The notes below the pieces were generated by a model. That model was not told where the DNA came from. It saw only the letters and a list, made by a program, of their open reading frames with translations, and did no database searches. A stretch of DNA of 64,000 nt from Dyadobacter sandarakinus (lineage in GTDB: Bacteria > Bacteroidota > Bacteroidia > Cytophagales > Spirosomataceae), in contig NZ_CP056775.1 of the NCBI RefSeq assembly GCF_016894445.1, positions 1,676,001 through 1,740,000 of the forward strand. Reading direction: 5' to 3'. Positions 45,231-53,377 of the stretch are shown here, piece after piece; positions within the stretch are counted from its first letter, which is position 1; each line of letters starts with the position of its first letter. Position numbers and translations under genes: made by a program.

Positions 45231-45464
45231 TTAATTGAAATCATCGTTCCGGTTTCTGCCGGTACCATGCTGACCGCGGCCGCCTTTTACCTGCTCCCTT
45301 TCTTCCAGCTCGTCCTGGGCTTCGGGCGACGACTTGTCGATGCCGTAATCGTCCGTGGAGCCATCCTGAAAATTATCATTGGCATTGCGGCCGCGGGCAA
45401 GTGCCTCCCGTACTGCCGGATCTTTTACTTCGTCGGTCTTTGAATTTTCTTCGTTGGGTTCCAT
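45231..45464 (-). CDS. Small acidic hydrophilic protein (77 aa)
   Basis: The ATG at 45464 (MEPNEENSKTDEV) gives a 77-residue protein very rich in Glu, Asp, Asn and Gly, without hydrophobic core; the longer frame up to 45677 is low quality. It is probably disordered, like small stress-related hydrophilic proteins. It lies 55 bp upstream of the DUF4142 gene in the same direction. No family recognised. Confidence 0.55.
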   Translation of the reverse strand: MEPNEENSKTDEVKDPAVREALARGRNANDNFQDGSTDDYGIDKSSPEAQDELEEREQVKGGRGQHGTGRNRNDDFN

Positions 45465-45582
45465 TGTTTGTTGATTTTTTGATGGCCTTTGTGCTTCAAA
45501 AATCGTTCCCATACAGGCTGTATGGCGAATTCCAGTACTGCGTGGCAATATGCTATGTATTGGCAAAACCTTGCTCCTCCGG

Positions 45583-45939
45583 TTAATCATGTGCAAAAGC
45601 CCGGCGCGAGGTGAGTGTTGCCGCTGCAATTTCAAACAGGCCAAATACCAGGTGCGGGATAAAAACCTCGTCGGCAAAGCCCAGCAGCCAGGGGGATGCC
45701 GCCAGTGCCAATCCTGAAAAAGCGTCTACGGCCAAATGTACCGGCATAGGAATGCTGCGAACGATCCCGCCTTCATAATCTGTAAAAAGCGACATGATCA
45801 CTGCCACAAAGCCGGCGATGATGGGCATCCAGCAGCCGGGTCCCGTATCATTGAAATTGAAGATCCACGGCGAGGCGATCAGAAACAGCCCGACAATGTA
45901 ATCGAGCTTCGAATGGAATTTAGTGCTGATGAACTGCAT
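45583..45939 (-). CDS. SPW repeat membrane protein
   Basis: 118 aa, ATG start. Four hydrophobic helices with two copies of the SPW signature: LIASPWIFNF and LAASPWLLGF. The family is a small membrane protein of unknown function, often in genes linked to stress or near redox genes. It is in the same direction as the acidic protein and DUF4142 genes, 118 bp away from the next. Confidence 0.88.
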   Translation of the reverse strand: MQFISTKFHSKLDYIVGLFLIASPWIFNFNDTGPGCWMPIIAGFVAVIMSLFTDYEGGIVRSIPMPVHLAVDAFSGLALAASPWLLGFADEVFIPHLVFGLFEIAAATLTSRRAFAHD

Positions 45940-46258
45940 TTTGCTGATGATTTAAGGTGATTGTTATGCGTCTGAAAATGTTGCCGGTGAGCTTATTAAA
46001 AAGATGCCAGCACTACGGCCCATGCGAATGCTTTATAATGATCAGTCGGTGACGACTGAAATCCCCAGGCTGTGGCAGGGCATGATCTGCCGGGCTGAAA
46101 TGTGCCTGACTAGGTATAAAACAGTGACTTACAGAAAAATATCCGGATACCCTGCCCCGGGTACCGGCCAGTAAGCGTGGTTCCGGCACATTATTTATTA
46201 AGAATGTCAACGCGCCAAAAAAGGCGGTTTGTTTCACCTTTCACCTAATCTGAAATTT
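45940..46258. other. Intergenic region between SPW and LLM genes
   Basis: About 320 bp between divergent genes. It must carry two promoters. I see AT-rich segments near 45990 and 46190-46206 (TTATTTATTAAG) but no full TTTG-N20-TAnnTTTG element and no convincing small gene. Confidence 0.45.
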
Positions 46259-47236
46259 ATGCACGTGCGGATCGGTTACCACGCGTCTCACGAACAGTTT
46301 CGTCCCAGCGAGCTGCTCCGGTTTATTCAACACGCACAGCAAGCCGGGTTTACGGATGCGCTGAGCTCCGACCATTACTTTCCGTGGAGTGAGGCCCAGG
46401 GCGAGAGTGGCTTTGCATGGAGCTGGCTCGGTGCGGCCATGCAGGCAGGCAACCTGACCTACGGCATTGTCAATGCGCCGGGACAGCGCTACCATCCTGC
46501 CCTCATTGCCCAGGCTGTGGCAACTTTATGTGAGATGTTCCCGCAACGTTTCTGGATTGCTACCGGAAGCGGGCAGTTTTTAAATGAACACATTACCGAT
46601 CCCACCTGGCCGCTCAAACAGGCCCGGAATGAGCGGCTCCGCGAAAGCGTGGATATCATGCGGGCACTCTGGCGGGGTGAAACGGTCACGCATGAAGGCC
46701 ACATCAAAATATACGATGCCAAACTATACACCCTGCCAGGCTATATCCCGACCGTCATCGGTGCGGCACTGACCGAAAAAACGGCCAAATGGCTCGGGGC
46801 CTGGGCCGATGGTATGATCACGACCTCACGACCACCCGAAGAACTGAAAAAAATCATTGCCGCTTTCCGGGAAGGCGGAGGAGAAGGCAAGCCCGTGTAC
46901 CTGAAAGTGCAGCTCTCCTATGATCCGGATTTGTCCACAGCACTGACAACCGCGCATGAACAATGGCGGAATAACGTATTTGCGTCCACGCTGCTTGGGG
47001 ATACACGCTCGCCCCAGGGACTGGATGCAGCGGGTGTGATGGTCAAGAAAGAAGATATGTTTGCTTCCGTGCGCATTTCGGACAGCCTCGACCAGCATCT
47101 CGAATGGCTGGCAGCAGATGTGGAGCTGGGTGTTGAAAAACTGCTTTTGCACAATGTCAACCTGCGGCAGGAGCAGTTTATAGATGCCTTCGGCGAAAAG
47201 GTACTGCCGGCCTTACAGCGTCAATTTGCATCCTGA
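46259..47236 (+). CDS. LLM-class flavin oxidoreductase (TIGR03885-like, non-F420)
   Basis: 325 aa from the ATG at 46259 (MHVRIGYHASHEQF). It is a luciferase-like TIM barrel. Motifs typical of the TIGR03885 group are present: FTDALSSDHYFPWSEAQGESGFAWSWLGAAMQ, GIVNAPGQRYHPALIAQAVATLCEMFPQRFWIATGSGQFLNEHI and RLRESVDIMRALWRGETVTHEGHIKIYDAKLYTLP. These enzymes are flavin-dependent but are thought not to use F420. The substrate is unknown. Single gene with a strong terminator. Confidence 0.85.
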   Translation: MHVRIGYHASHEQFRPSELLRFIQHAQQAGFTDALSSDHYFPWSEAQGESGFAWSWLGAAMQAGNLTYGIVNAPGQRYHPALIAQAVATLCEMFPQRFWIATGSGQFLNEHITDPTWPLKQARNERLRESVDIMRALWRGETVTHEGHIKIYDAKLYTLPGYIPTVIGAALTEKTAKWLGAWADGMITTSRPPEELKKIIAAFREGGGEGKPVYLKVQLSYDPDLSTALTTAHEQWRNNVFASTLLGDTRSPQGLDAAGVMVKKEDMFASVRISDSLDQHLEWLAADVELGVEKLLLHNVNLRQEQFIDAFGEKVLPALQRQFAS

Positions 47237-47275
47237 ACTGACAACAGTCATTTGCTTTGAGTTGCTTACATCAAC

Positions 47276-47316
47276 AAAACGGCTGCCGGAGTATCCCGAG
47301 CAGCCGTTTTGTTTTT
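47276..47316. terminator. Terminator between LLM and cytochrome genes
   Basis: A perfect 11-bp stem (AAAACGGCTGC / GCAGCCGTTTT) with a 13-nt loop is followed by GTTTTT. Placed between convergent genes, it can act on both strands. Confidence 0.85.
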
Positions 47317-48295
47317 ACCTTAATGTACTCTTCCGGACACGCGCGACCTGATGGTTCGATGGGCGGATACTGCACAAATAAGCATAAATCGCTTCCAGAT
47401 CCTGCTCCTTCATCCCGGCATACATAGACCACGGCATGGGCGTATTCACATCGCCGCTGCCGAGGCGAGGCGCCTGGTAGGTACTGTCTGCATAGGCTTT
47501 AAAGCGTTTCACGAAATCCGCCTTGGTCCAGTTCCCGATACCGGTTTCCCTGTGCATGGTGATGTTGGGAGAGCGCATGGTTCCGCCGGCACTACGAAAC
47601 TCCGTGCCTCCCCCGAATTCAGTTCCGGGTATTACTTCTCCCTTGCTCGTCTGGCTGTGGCAATCCACGCATCCCGCAGCATTGACCAGGTATTTGCCAT
47701 AAGCGACAAGATTGTCAGGTGCCGGACGCTTCGTAAATGTAGCCCGTTTGGGCATGGTGTTGATGAGGAAGCTGACCGGAAAGTCGGGCTCAGAGGCCGG
47801 TACGTCGTGCTCCACGGCGGGCAGTTCCCTTATGTAGGCAATGATGGAGTAAATATCCTCGCGGTCGAGCTGACCAAACCGGTGGTAGGCCATAACCGGG
47901 AACAATGCTTTGCCTTCCTTGTTGACGCCGCCTGTTACAGCTCTCAGAATTTCGCCGTCCGTCCAGTCCTGCAGGGCGTAGGGTGTGATGTTGGGTGAAA
48001 AAAAACGGCCGGGAAATCCCATTTCAGGAGTAAATGCCTCGCCTCCACCCCCGTATCCGCCGGGCAGCATCGGACCTGCGTACCGCGACCAGTCACGGGT
48101 ACTGTGGCAGTCCATGCAAACCATAACGTGGTTGGCCAGGTACTTGCCGCGCTCAATGCGGTCGAGGGTCCGCTCGATCCTGATCTCGGGCGGAGGACCG
48201 GTATCGGGCAGCACCAGCCGGATATATAGAAGAACAGCCCCGATCACAATACTGAGGCCTGCCAGAATTTTCCCTGTGACCTTCAATGCTTTCAC
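47315..48295 (-). CDS. Diheme cytochrome c, membrane-anchored
   Basis: 326 aa from a GTG at 48295; no other start is possible in frame before a stop. An N-terminal anchor (residues 7-28) leads to two c-type heme domains with CMDCH (60-64) and CVDCH (209-213). Heme ligand Met candidates lie in the second half of each domain. The chain resembles the cytochrome c subunit of dehydrogenase complexes (gluconate or alcohol dehydrogenase type), which pass electrons to the respiratory chain. No dehydrogenase gene is adjacent here, so its donor is unknown. Confidence 0.88.
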   Translation of the reverse strand: MKALKVTGKILAGLSIVIGAVLLYIRLVLPDTGPPPEIRIERTLDRIERGKYLANHVMVCMDCHSTRDWSRYAGPMLPGGYGGGGEAFTPEMGFPGRFFSPNITPYALQDWTDGEILRAVTGGVNKEGKALFPVMAYHRFGQLDREDIYSIIAYIRELPAVEHDVPASEPDFPVSFLINTMPKRATFTKRPAPDNLVAYGKYLVNAAGCVDCHSQTSKGEVIPGTEFGGGTEFRSAGGTMRSPNITMHRETGIGNWTKADFVKRFKAYADSTYQAPRLGSGDVNTPMPWSMYAGMKEQDLEAIYAYLCSIRPSNHQVARVRKSTLR

Positions 48296-48555
48296 ACCTT
48301 TTTCATGTTACTGATTTTATGCTGCACCGATGAACAGTACATGCTGCTAAAACCGGGCCGGTCTCTCCGGCCGTCAAGGTATTTTTAAAAACATCCAAAA
48401 CTAGGTAATACTGATTAAAATGGTACAATAATGCCGGAAACTGAATCAAAGTACTTACACAATCATGGCGTGTAGCCGTACTGCAAACCAATTCTGAAAA
48501 ATTGTACGGGTCACCACCTCCCAGCCGCTGGCGCAACTTTTTTGGCTGCGGGTTC

Positions 48556-50316
48556 ATGCAATTATTATTGAAATACCTTCGCCCGCATTACGCTTTGATA
48601 TTGCTGGCCTTGCTGCTGGCAGGTACCGCACAACTTCTTACCTTGATTGATCCCGTCATTTTCGGAAAGATCATCGACCAGTACGCCACCAACAAGAACC
48701 ATTTACCTGAAAATGAGATGATCCGCGGCGTGACACGCTGGCTGCTGCTCGCCCTCGGCATTGCAGTACTTGCCAGACTGTGCAAGGCCGCTCAGGATTA
48801 CATTGCGCGCAAGGCGGTGGCCCGTTTTGGTATGTACATTTTCAACGACGGGCTGCGGCAAACCCTGCGGCTATCGTACCAGGAGTTTGAGGAGAGCCGC
48901 AGCGGCACTACCCTCTCGGTTCTCCAGAAAGTAAAAACGGACGCGGAGCGTTTTATCAATTCTTTCATCAATGTACTCTTTTCGTCCCTGGTGGGCGTGG
49001 GATTCCTGATCTGGTACAGCATCAACCGCAACTGGCTGCTGGTTCCGGTCTTTTTTATCGGGGTTGTGCTTCTGGGTTCACTGACCGGCCTCCTTTCCAA
49101 GCGGATCAAGACGATTCAGCGGTCGATCAACCGGCAGACAGACCGGCAGGCGGGTGTGATCACCGAAAGCCTGCGCAACATTGAGCTTGTCAAAAGTCTC
49201 GGGCTCACCTTTGCAGAAATAAGGCGCCTGAATGCCCTCACCCTGGGAATCTTTGAGCTGGAAATGCAGAAGGCCCGGAAAGTAAGCATGCTGTCGTTCC
49301 TTCAGGGTAACTTGTTGAACCTGCTCAAACAGTCCATACTATTTATCCTGCTCTGGCTGATTTTCCGCAAAGTGCTCAGTACCGGCGAGCTCATCGCCAT
49401 GCAGTTTATTTCCACGGCCATCTTCACGCCTTTACAGGATCTGGGCAACATGATCATCCTCTACCGCGAAGCCGATGCTTCCCTGAAAACTTTCGATGCA
49501 TTGATGCACAAGCCGGTCGAAAAGCGGCCCGAAAATTCCATTGAGCTTGGCATGCTGGAAAGTCTGCGTTTCAGCCACATTGTGTTCCGCCACAAAACCG
49601 CCGGGTACAATGCCATCGACGACATTTCCTTTGAAGTAAAACTGGGACAAACCATTGCATTTGCCGGACCGTCGGGTGCGGGGAAGTCTACGCTTGTCAA
49701 GTTGCTGGTAGGGCTGTACACGCCGGTAAGCGGCGAGATCTTCTTCAATGAAACCCCGGCAACCGTGATCCGGTACAATCCGCTCCGCAGGCAGATCGGC
49801 TTTGTGAGCCAGGATACGCAGCTGTACGCAGGCACCATCCGCGACAACCTTCTGCTGGTCAGGCCGGCTGCCACGGACGAGGAGCTGACCGAGGCGCTGC
49901 GGAAAGCCTCGGCCCTCGGGCTTGTTGCCAAGGCTTCGCATGGACTGGATACGCTTTTGGGAGAAAACGGCATGAAGCTCTCGGGAGGTGAAAAGCAGCG
50001 CCTGTCTATTGCCCGGGCCTTACTGCGCAATCCAAACCTGCTGATCTTTGATGAGGCAACGTCTGCGCTGGACTCACTGACGGAAGAAGAAATTACAGCT
50101 ACGATCCGCGAGATTTCCACGAACCGGCATAGGATGACGATCCTGATTGCCCATCGGCTGTCCACGATCATGCATGCCGACGTCATTTATGTGCTTGAAA
50201 AGGGCCGCATATCCGAAGCCGGCTCCCACGCCGAACTGCTCGAACAGAAAGGACTTTATTACTCCATGTGGCGGCAGCAGGTAGGAGAACGGCGGAAAGA
50301 CATGTCGGGTGTATAG
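48556..50316 (+). CDS. ABC exporter, fused permease and ATPase
   Basis: 586 aa from the ATG at 48556. A six-helix membrane domain (residues 10-310) precedes the ATP-binding domain. Walker A is GPSGAGKST (about 370), the signature LSGGEKQR about 475 and Walker B LLIFDEAT about 495, followed by the switch His in IAHRLS. MsbA/LmrA-type half transporter, which would work as a homodimer to export a lipid, peptide or drug. It stands 100 bp upstream of the MarR-RND operon in the same direction. Confidence 0.92.
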   Translation: MQLLLKYLRPHYALILLALLLAGTAQLLTLIDPVIFGKIIDQYATNKNHLPENEMIRGVTRWLLLALGIAVLARLCKAAQDYIARKAVARFGMYIFNDGLRQTLRLSYQEFEESRSGTTLSVLQKVKTDAERFINSFINVLFSSLVGVGFLIWYSINRNWLLVPVFFIGVVLLGSLTGLLSKRIKTIQRSINRQTDRQAGVITESLRNIELVKSLGLTFAEIRRLNALTLGIFELEMQKARKVSMLSFLQGNLLNLLKQSILFILLWLIFRKVLSTGELIAMQFISTAIFTPLQDLGNMIILYREADASLKTFDALMHKPVEKRPENSIELGMLESLRFSHIVFRHKTAGYNAIDDISFEVKLGQTIAFAGPSGAGKSTLVKLLVGLYTPVSGEIFFNETPATVIRYNPLRRQIGFVSQDTQLYAGTIRDNLLLVRPAATDEELTEALRKASALGLVAKASHGLDTLLGENGMKLSGGEKQRLSIARALLRNPNLLIFDEATSALDSLTEEEITATIREISTNRHRMTILIAHRLSTIMHADVIYVLEKGRISEAGSHAELLEQKGLYYSMWRQQVGERRKDMSGV

Positions 50317-50360
50317 CATCCTTCAACTTTTCCAAACGCAGAAAACTTTTTCATAAAACA

Positions 50361-50392
50361 TTTGGTTGATAGATCAACCTATAATAAGTTTG
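50361..50392 (+). promoter_or_regulatory. Promoter with palindromic operator for the marR gene
   Basis: TTTG (50361-50364) and TAAGTTTG (50385-50392) form a perfect Bacteroidota promoter with a 20-bp spacer. The spacer holds a perfect dyad GGTTGATAGATCAACC (50364-50379). A repressor bound there would block the polymerase, so the MarR protein probably represses its own gene. The promoter lies downstream of the TTG that opens the frame, so translation must start later, at the GTG at 50417. Confidence 0.8.
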
Positions 50393-50416
50393 CAAACAGA
50401 AAAATCAAGCAGTACC

Positions 50417-50887
50417 GTGAACGACAGCAATCCCGAATTCAAGAAAAAGATTGAAGAACAGATGGGCGCACTGGTGATGTTCAACATCCACCACATCTCC
50501 CATTTGTTTGCTAAAAAAGGCAATCGTGAGCTGGCAAAGTCGGGTTTTTCGCTCCTCCTGGAACAACTTCCCGTTTTGTTTGTAGTGAATGCTTCGGATG
50601 CATTGTGCTCGCAGCAAGACATTGCCAACCATTTGCAGAAAGACAAAGCAGGCATACAGCGCTCCATACAGACTTTGGTGCGGGACGGCTACCTGCGGAT
50701 CACCGTGGACAGTACGGACAGGCGCAAGAATCTGATACAACTTACGCCCGCTGGCAAAATGGTGGTGGAAAAGGTGATCGAAACCGCTCAGGGGCTGGAC
50801 AAACTGGTAACCGATCGTCTGGAACCGCAGGAAGTGGAGACGCTCACCCGCCTGCTTAAAAAGGTCGCGCTCATTCTTGAGGCATAA
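50417..50887 (+). CDS. MarR family transcriptional regulator
   Basis: 156 aa from the GTG at 50417, chosen because the promoter ends at 50392; an internal ATG at 50462 is the other option. Winged helix-turn-helix with CSQQDIANHLQKDKAGIQRSIQTLVRDGYLRITVDSTDRRKNLIQLTPAGKMVVEKV, the MarR pattern including the DxRxK wing. It precedes a tripartite efflux operon and has a similar dyad in front of that operon, so it probably represses efflux genes until a ligand releases it (inference). Confidence 0.9.
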   Translation: MNDSNPEFKKKIEEQMGALVMFNIHHISHLFAKKGNRELAKSGFSLLLEQLPVLFVVNASDALCSQQDIANHLQKDKAGIQRSIQTLVRDGYLRITVDSTDRRKNLIQLTPAGKMVVEKVIETAQGLDKLVTDRLEPQEVETLTRLLKKVALILEA

Positions 50888-50904
50888 AAATTTTTTAACT
50901 AAAT

Positions 50905-50920
50905 CGTTGATAGGTCTACC
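50905..50920 (+). promoter_or_regulatory. Second MarR-type operator, upstream of tolC-like gene
   Basis: CGTTGATAGGTCTACC matches the dyad in front of marR (GGTTGATAGATCAACC) at 13 of 16 positions and lies between the marR stop and the tolC-like ATG, 45 bp upstream of it. It suggests a second promoter under the same regulator. Confidence 0.6.
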
Positions 50921-50964
50921 GTAGACACCTCAACAGTCCTATTTTTTCTTACATACTTACAATC

Positions 50965-52293
50965 ATGAAAAGGATCATTGTCTTACTTTCCTTTCTTATG
51001 CTGACCGCTGCATTGCCCGGACAGAGCCAGAATAGCTGGTCGCTGAAGCAATGCCTGGATTACGGTCTGCAGCATTACGGAACAGTGCGGCTGGCTGAGT
51101 ACCAGAAACTAACAGCCGATCAGCAGGCCCGCCAGGCACTGGGGCTTTACCTGCCGCAGGTGTCGGGTACCGGTAACTTTATCGACAACATCAAGCTTCA
51201 GACCTCGGTGATTCCTGCCGGGATTTTCGGACCTGAGCCTACACGTATTGCATTTGGGCAGAAGTACCAGACCAACATGAGCGCCACGGCGACCCAGGCC
51301 ATTTACGACCAGTCGCTGCTGCTCGGACTGAAAGCCAACAAGCCCAACCAGCAGCTGGCTGAGCTGAACACCCGCCAGACGAAAGAAGAGATTATTTACA
51401 ACATTACCAGCAATTATTACCAGGTATACGTGGCGCAGCAGCAGATCGGCCTGCTCCGGGATAACCTGCAGCGTACCCAGCAGGTGCTCGACATCCTGAA
51501 ACTGCAGCGCGACAACGGGGTGATCCAGCCGGTGGACTATACCAATACGGAAGTGACCTACAACAATACCAGCTCGCAGCTTTCACTCGCCGAAAACGAC
51601 CTGAACCTGGCGCTCAACAGACTGAAGTACCAGATGGGCCTTTCGCAGGAGCAGCAGCTTATATTACCCGATTCCATGCAGCTGGGCCAGGTACCGCCCG
51701 TAGAAACCATGCAGTTTGACGTGCACAACCTAGCCAGTTACCAGCAGGCCGAAACCAACCTGGCCCTGCAGCGTTTACAGCTGAGCCGCATCCGTGCGGG
51801 CTACCAGCCTACCCTGAGTGCCTCGGCCAGCTATGGTACGCTCGCGTTTGCCAATGATTTTGGCGGTGCGTTCCGGAATTTCAACAGCTTCGGGAGCATC
51901 GGCGTCACGCTGAAAGTGCCCATTTTCGACGGACTGCAGCGCGATGCGCAGGTAAAACAGCAGAAGCTGACCGTACTTACCCAGGAAGAGCAGCAAAAAC
52001 TTAATGCATCGGCCTACCAGCTGCAGTTCAACAATTCGCAGTCGCAGATGCAGCGCGCCCAGGCGACTGTTCAGAATGACCAGCGTACGGTACAGCAGGC
52101 GCAGGAAGTATATAATGTGACCACGCTGCAATATAAACAGGGTGTAAAAGGACTGACAGACCTGATCAATGCGGATAACCAGTACCGCCAGTCACAGTCC
52201 AACTACATCAATTCCCTGATCAACTTTTACCAGGCCCGTCTCGACCTTGAACAGTCGCAGGGCACTTTGTTAACATTTTATAATCAACTCTGA
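50965..52293 (+). CDS. TolC family outer-membrane efflux protein
   Basis: 442 aa, ATG start, signal peptide (MKRIIVLLSFLMLTAALPGQSQ). Two OEP repeats of long coiled helices and barrel strands; visible parts are LKQCLDYGLQHYGTVRLAEYQKLTADQQARQALGLYLPQVSGTG, ITSNYYQVYVAQQQIGLLRDNLQRTQQVLDILKLQRDNGVIQPVDYTNTEVTYNNTSSQLS and the matching second half. It should form a trimeric channel across the outer membrane for the RND pump encoded downstream. Confidence 0.93.
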   Translation: MKRIIVLLSFLMLTAALPGQSQNSWSLKQCLDYGLQHYGTVRLAEYQKLTADQQARQALGLYLPQVSGTGNFIDNIKLQTSVIPAGIFGPEPTRIAFGQKYQTNMSATATQAIYDQSLLLGLKANKPNQQLAELNTRQTKEEIIYNITSNYYQVYVAQQQIGLLRDNLQRTQQVLDILKLQRDNGVIQPVDYTNTEVTYNNTSSQLSLAENDLNLALNRLKYQMGLSQEQQLILPDSMQLGQVPPVETMQFDVHNLASYQQAETNLALQRLQLSRIRAGYQPTLSASASYGTLAFANDFGGAFRNFNSFGSIGVTLKVPIFDGLQRDAQVKQQKLTVLTQEEQQKLNASAYQLQFNNSQSQMQRAQATVQNDQRTVQQAQEVYNVTTLQYKQGVKGLTDLINADNQYRQSQSNYINSLINFYQARLDLEQSQGTLLTFYNQL

Positions 52294-52309
52294 GACTCGA
52301 ATTAACATC

Positions 52310-53365
52310 ATGAAAAAGTCAACCATTTTCGTCATAGTAGCTATTCTGGCGATAACTGCGCTGATCGGCTTCCGGCTTTCTTCCAACAAAAGGAAGATTG
52401 ATGAAAAAAACCAAATGCCCACGAATACTAATGTAGCCATCCCTGTGACCGTCGCCAGGGTTGCCGAAGGAACCGTGACGCAGCAGCTGGTAAAAACCGG
52501 CAACCTGATCCCGTTCAGGGAGGCGAGCATTACCGCCACCACCGGCGGGCAGGTTTCGAGGGTAAATTTTGAGCTGGGCTCCCATGTAAAGGAAGGGGCC
52601 GTGCTCGTGGCACTGGACAACCGCCTCAGAGAACTTTCCCTGGAAGCAACCAACCTGAATATTGAAAAGCTGGACAAAGACGTGAAGCGTTACAATACCC
52701 TGCTGGCTGGTAATGCAACAACCGAAATTCAGGTGAACGAAACCAGGTTCAATTATGAAAACGCCAGGAACCAGGCTGAGCAGATCAAGAAGCAGATCCA
52801 GGATGCCAATGTAAAGGCGCCGATCAGCGGACAGATCGTTGCCAAGGATATTGAGCCGGGCGAATACGTGGCACCGGGTACTGTACTGGGTACGGTGCTG
52901 GATGTAAACCGCCTGAAAGTAAATGTACTGGTCAATGAAAGTGATGTTTACAGCCTGAAAATCGGTCAGAATGTACGGATCTCGGCGGATGTTTTTCCAG
53001 GTAAAAAATTCAGCGGACGCATTTCCTACATTGCTCCCCAGGGTACCGACGAGCATAACTATCCGGTAGAAATTACCCTGCCGACCTCAGGCGGGTTGAG
53101 AGCCGGAACATTTGTGAATGTCGACTTCTCGCAAACCTCCAACCAGAAAGCATTGCAAATCCCGCGCTCCGCACTCGTGGAAAGTATCAAAAATCCGTAT
53201 GTGTACGTGATTGACGGTACTTCGGCCAGGCAGCGCAAGATCAAGGTAGGACGCGATATGGGTGATACGATTGAAGTAACGGAAGGCCTCGCGGCTGGCG
53301 ACCAGGTAGTAACTACCGGTCAGTTGAATTTGACAGACGGCAAGCCCGTAACCATCACAAAATAA
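52310..53365 (+). CDS. RND efflux periplasmic adaptor (membrane fusion protein)
   Basis: 351 aa, ATG start 16 bp after the tolC-like gene. An N-terminal anchor helix (residues 4-22), then the lipoyl-like half sites (ASITATTGGQVSRVNFELGSHVKEGAVLVALDN and ANVKAPISGQIVAKDIEPGEYVAPGTVLGTVLDVN), a helical hairpin between them, a beta-barrel domain (VRISADVFPGKKFSGRISYIAPQGTDEHNYPVEITL) and the membrane-proximal part ending GDQVVTTGQLNLTDGKPV. It joins the inner-membrane pump to the outer-membrane channel. Confidence 0.93.
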   Translation: MKKSTIFVIVAILAITALIGFRLSSNKRKIDEKNQMPTNTNVAIPVTVARVAEGTVTQQLVKTGNLIPFREASITATTGGQVSRVNFELGSHVKEGAVLVALDNRLRELSLEATNLNIEKLDKDVKRYNTLLAGNATTEIQVNETRFNYENARNQAEQIKKQIQDANVKAPISGQIVAKDIEPGEYVAPGTVLGTVLDVNRLKVNVLVNESDVYSLKIGQNVRISADVFPGKKFSGRISYIAPQGTDEHNYPVEITLPTSGGLRAGTFVNVDFSQTSNQKALQIPRSALVESIKNPYVYVIDGTSARQRKIKVGRDMGDTIEVTEGLAAGDQVVTTGQLNLTDGKPVTITK

Positions 53366-53377
53366 TTTAGAAAGACT

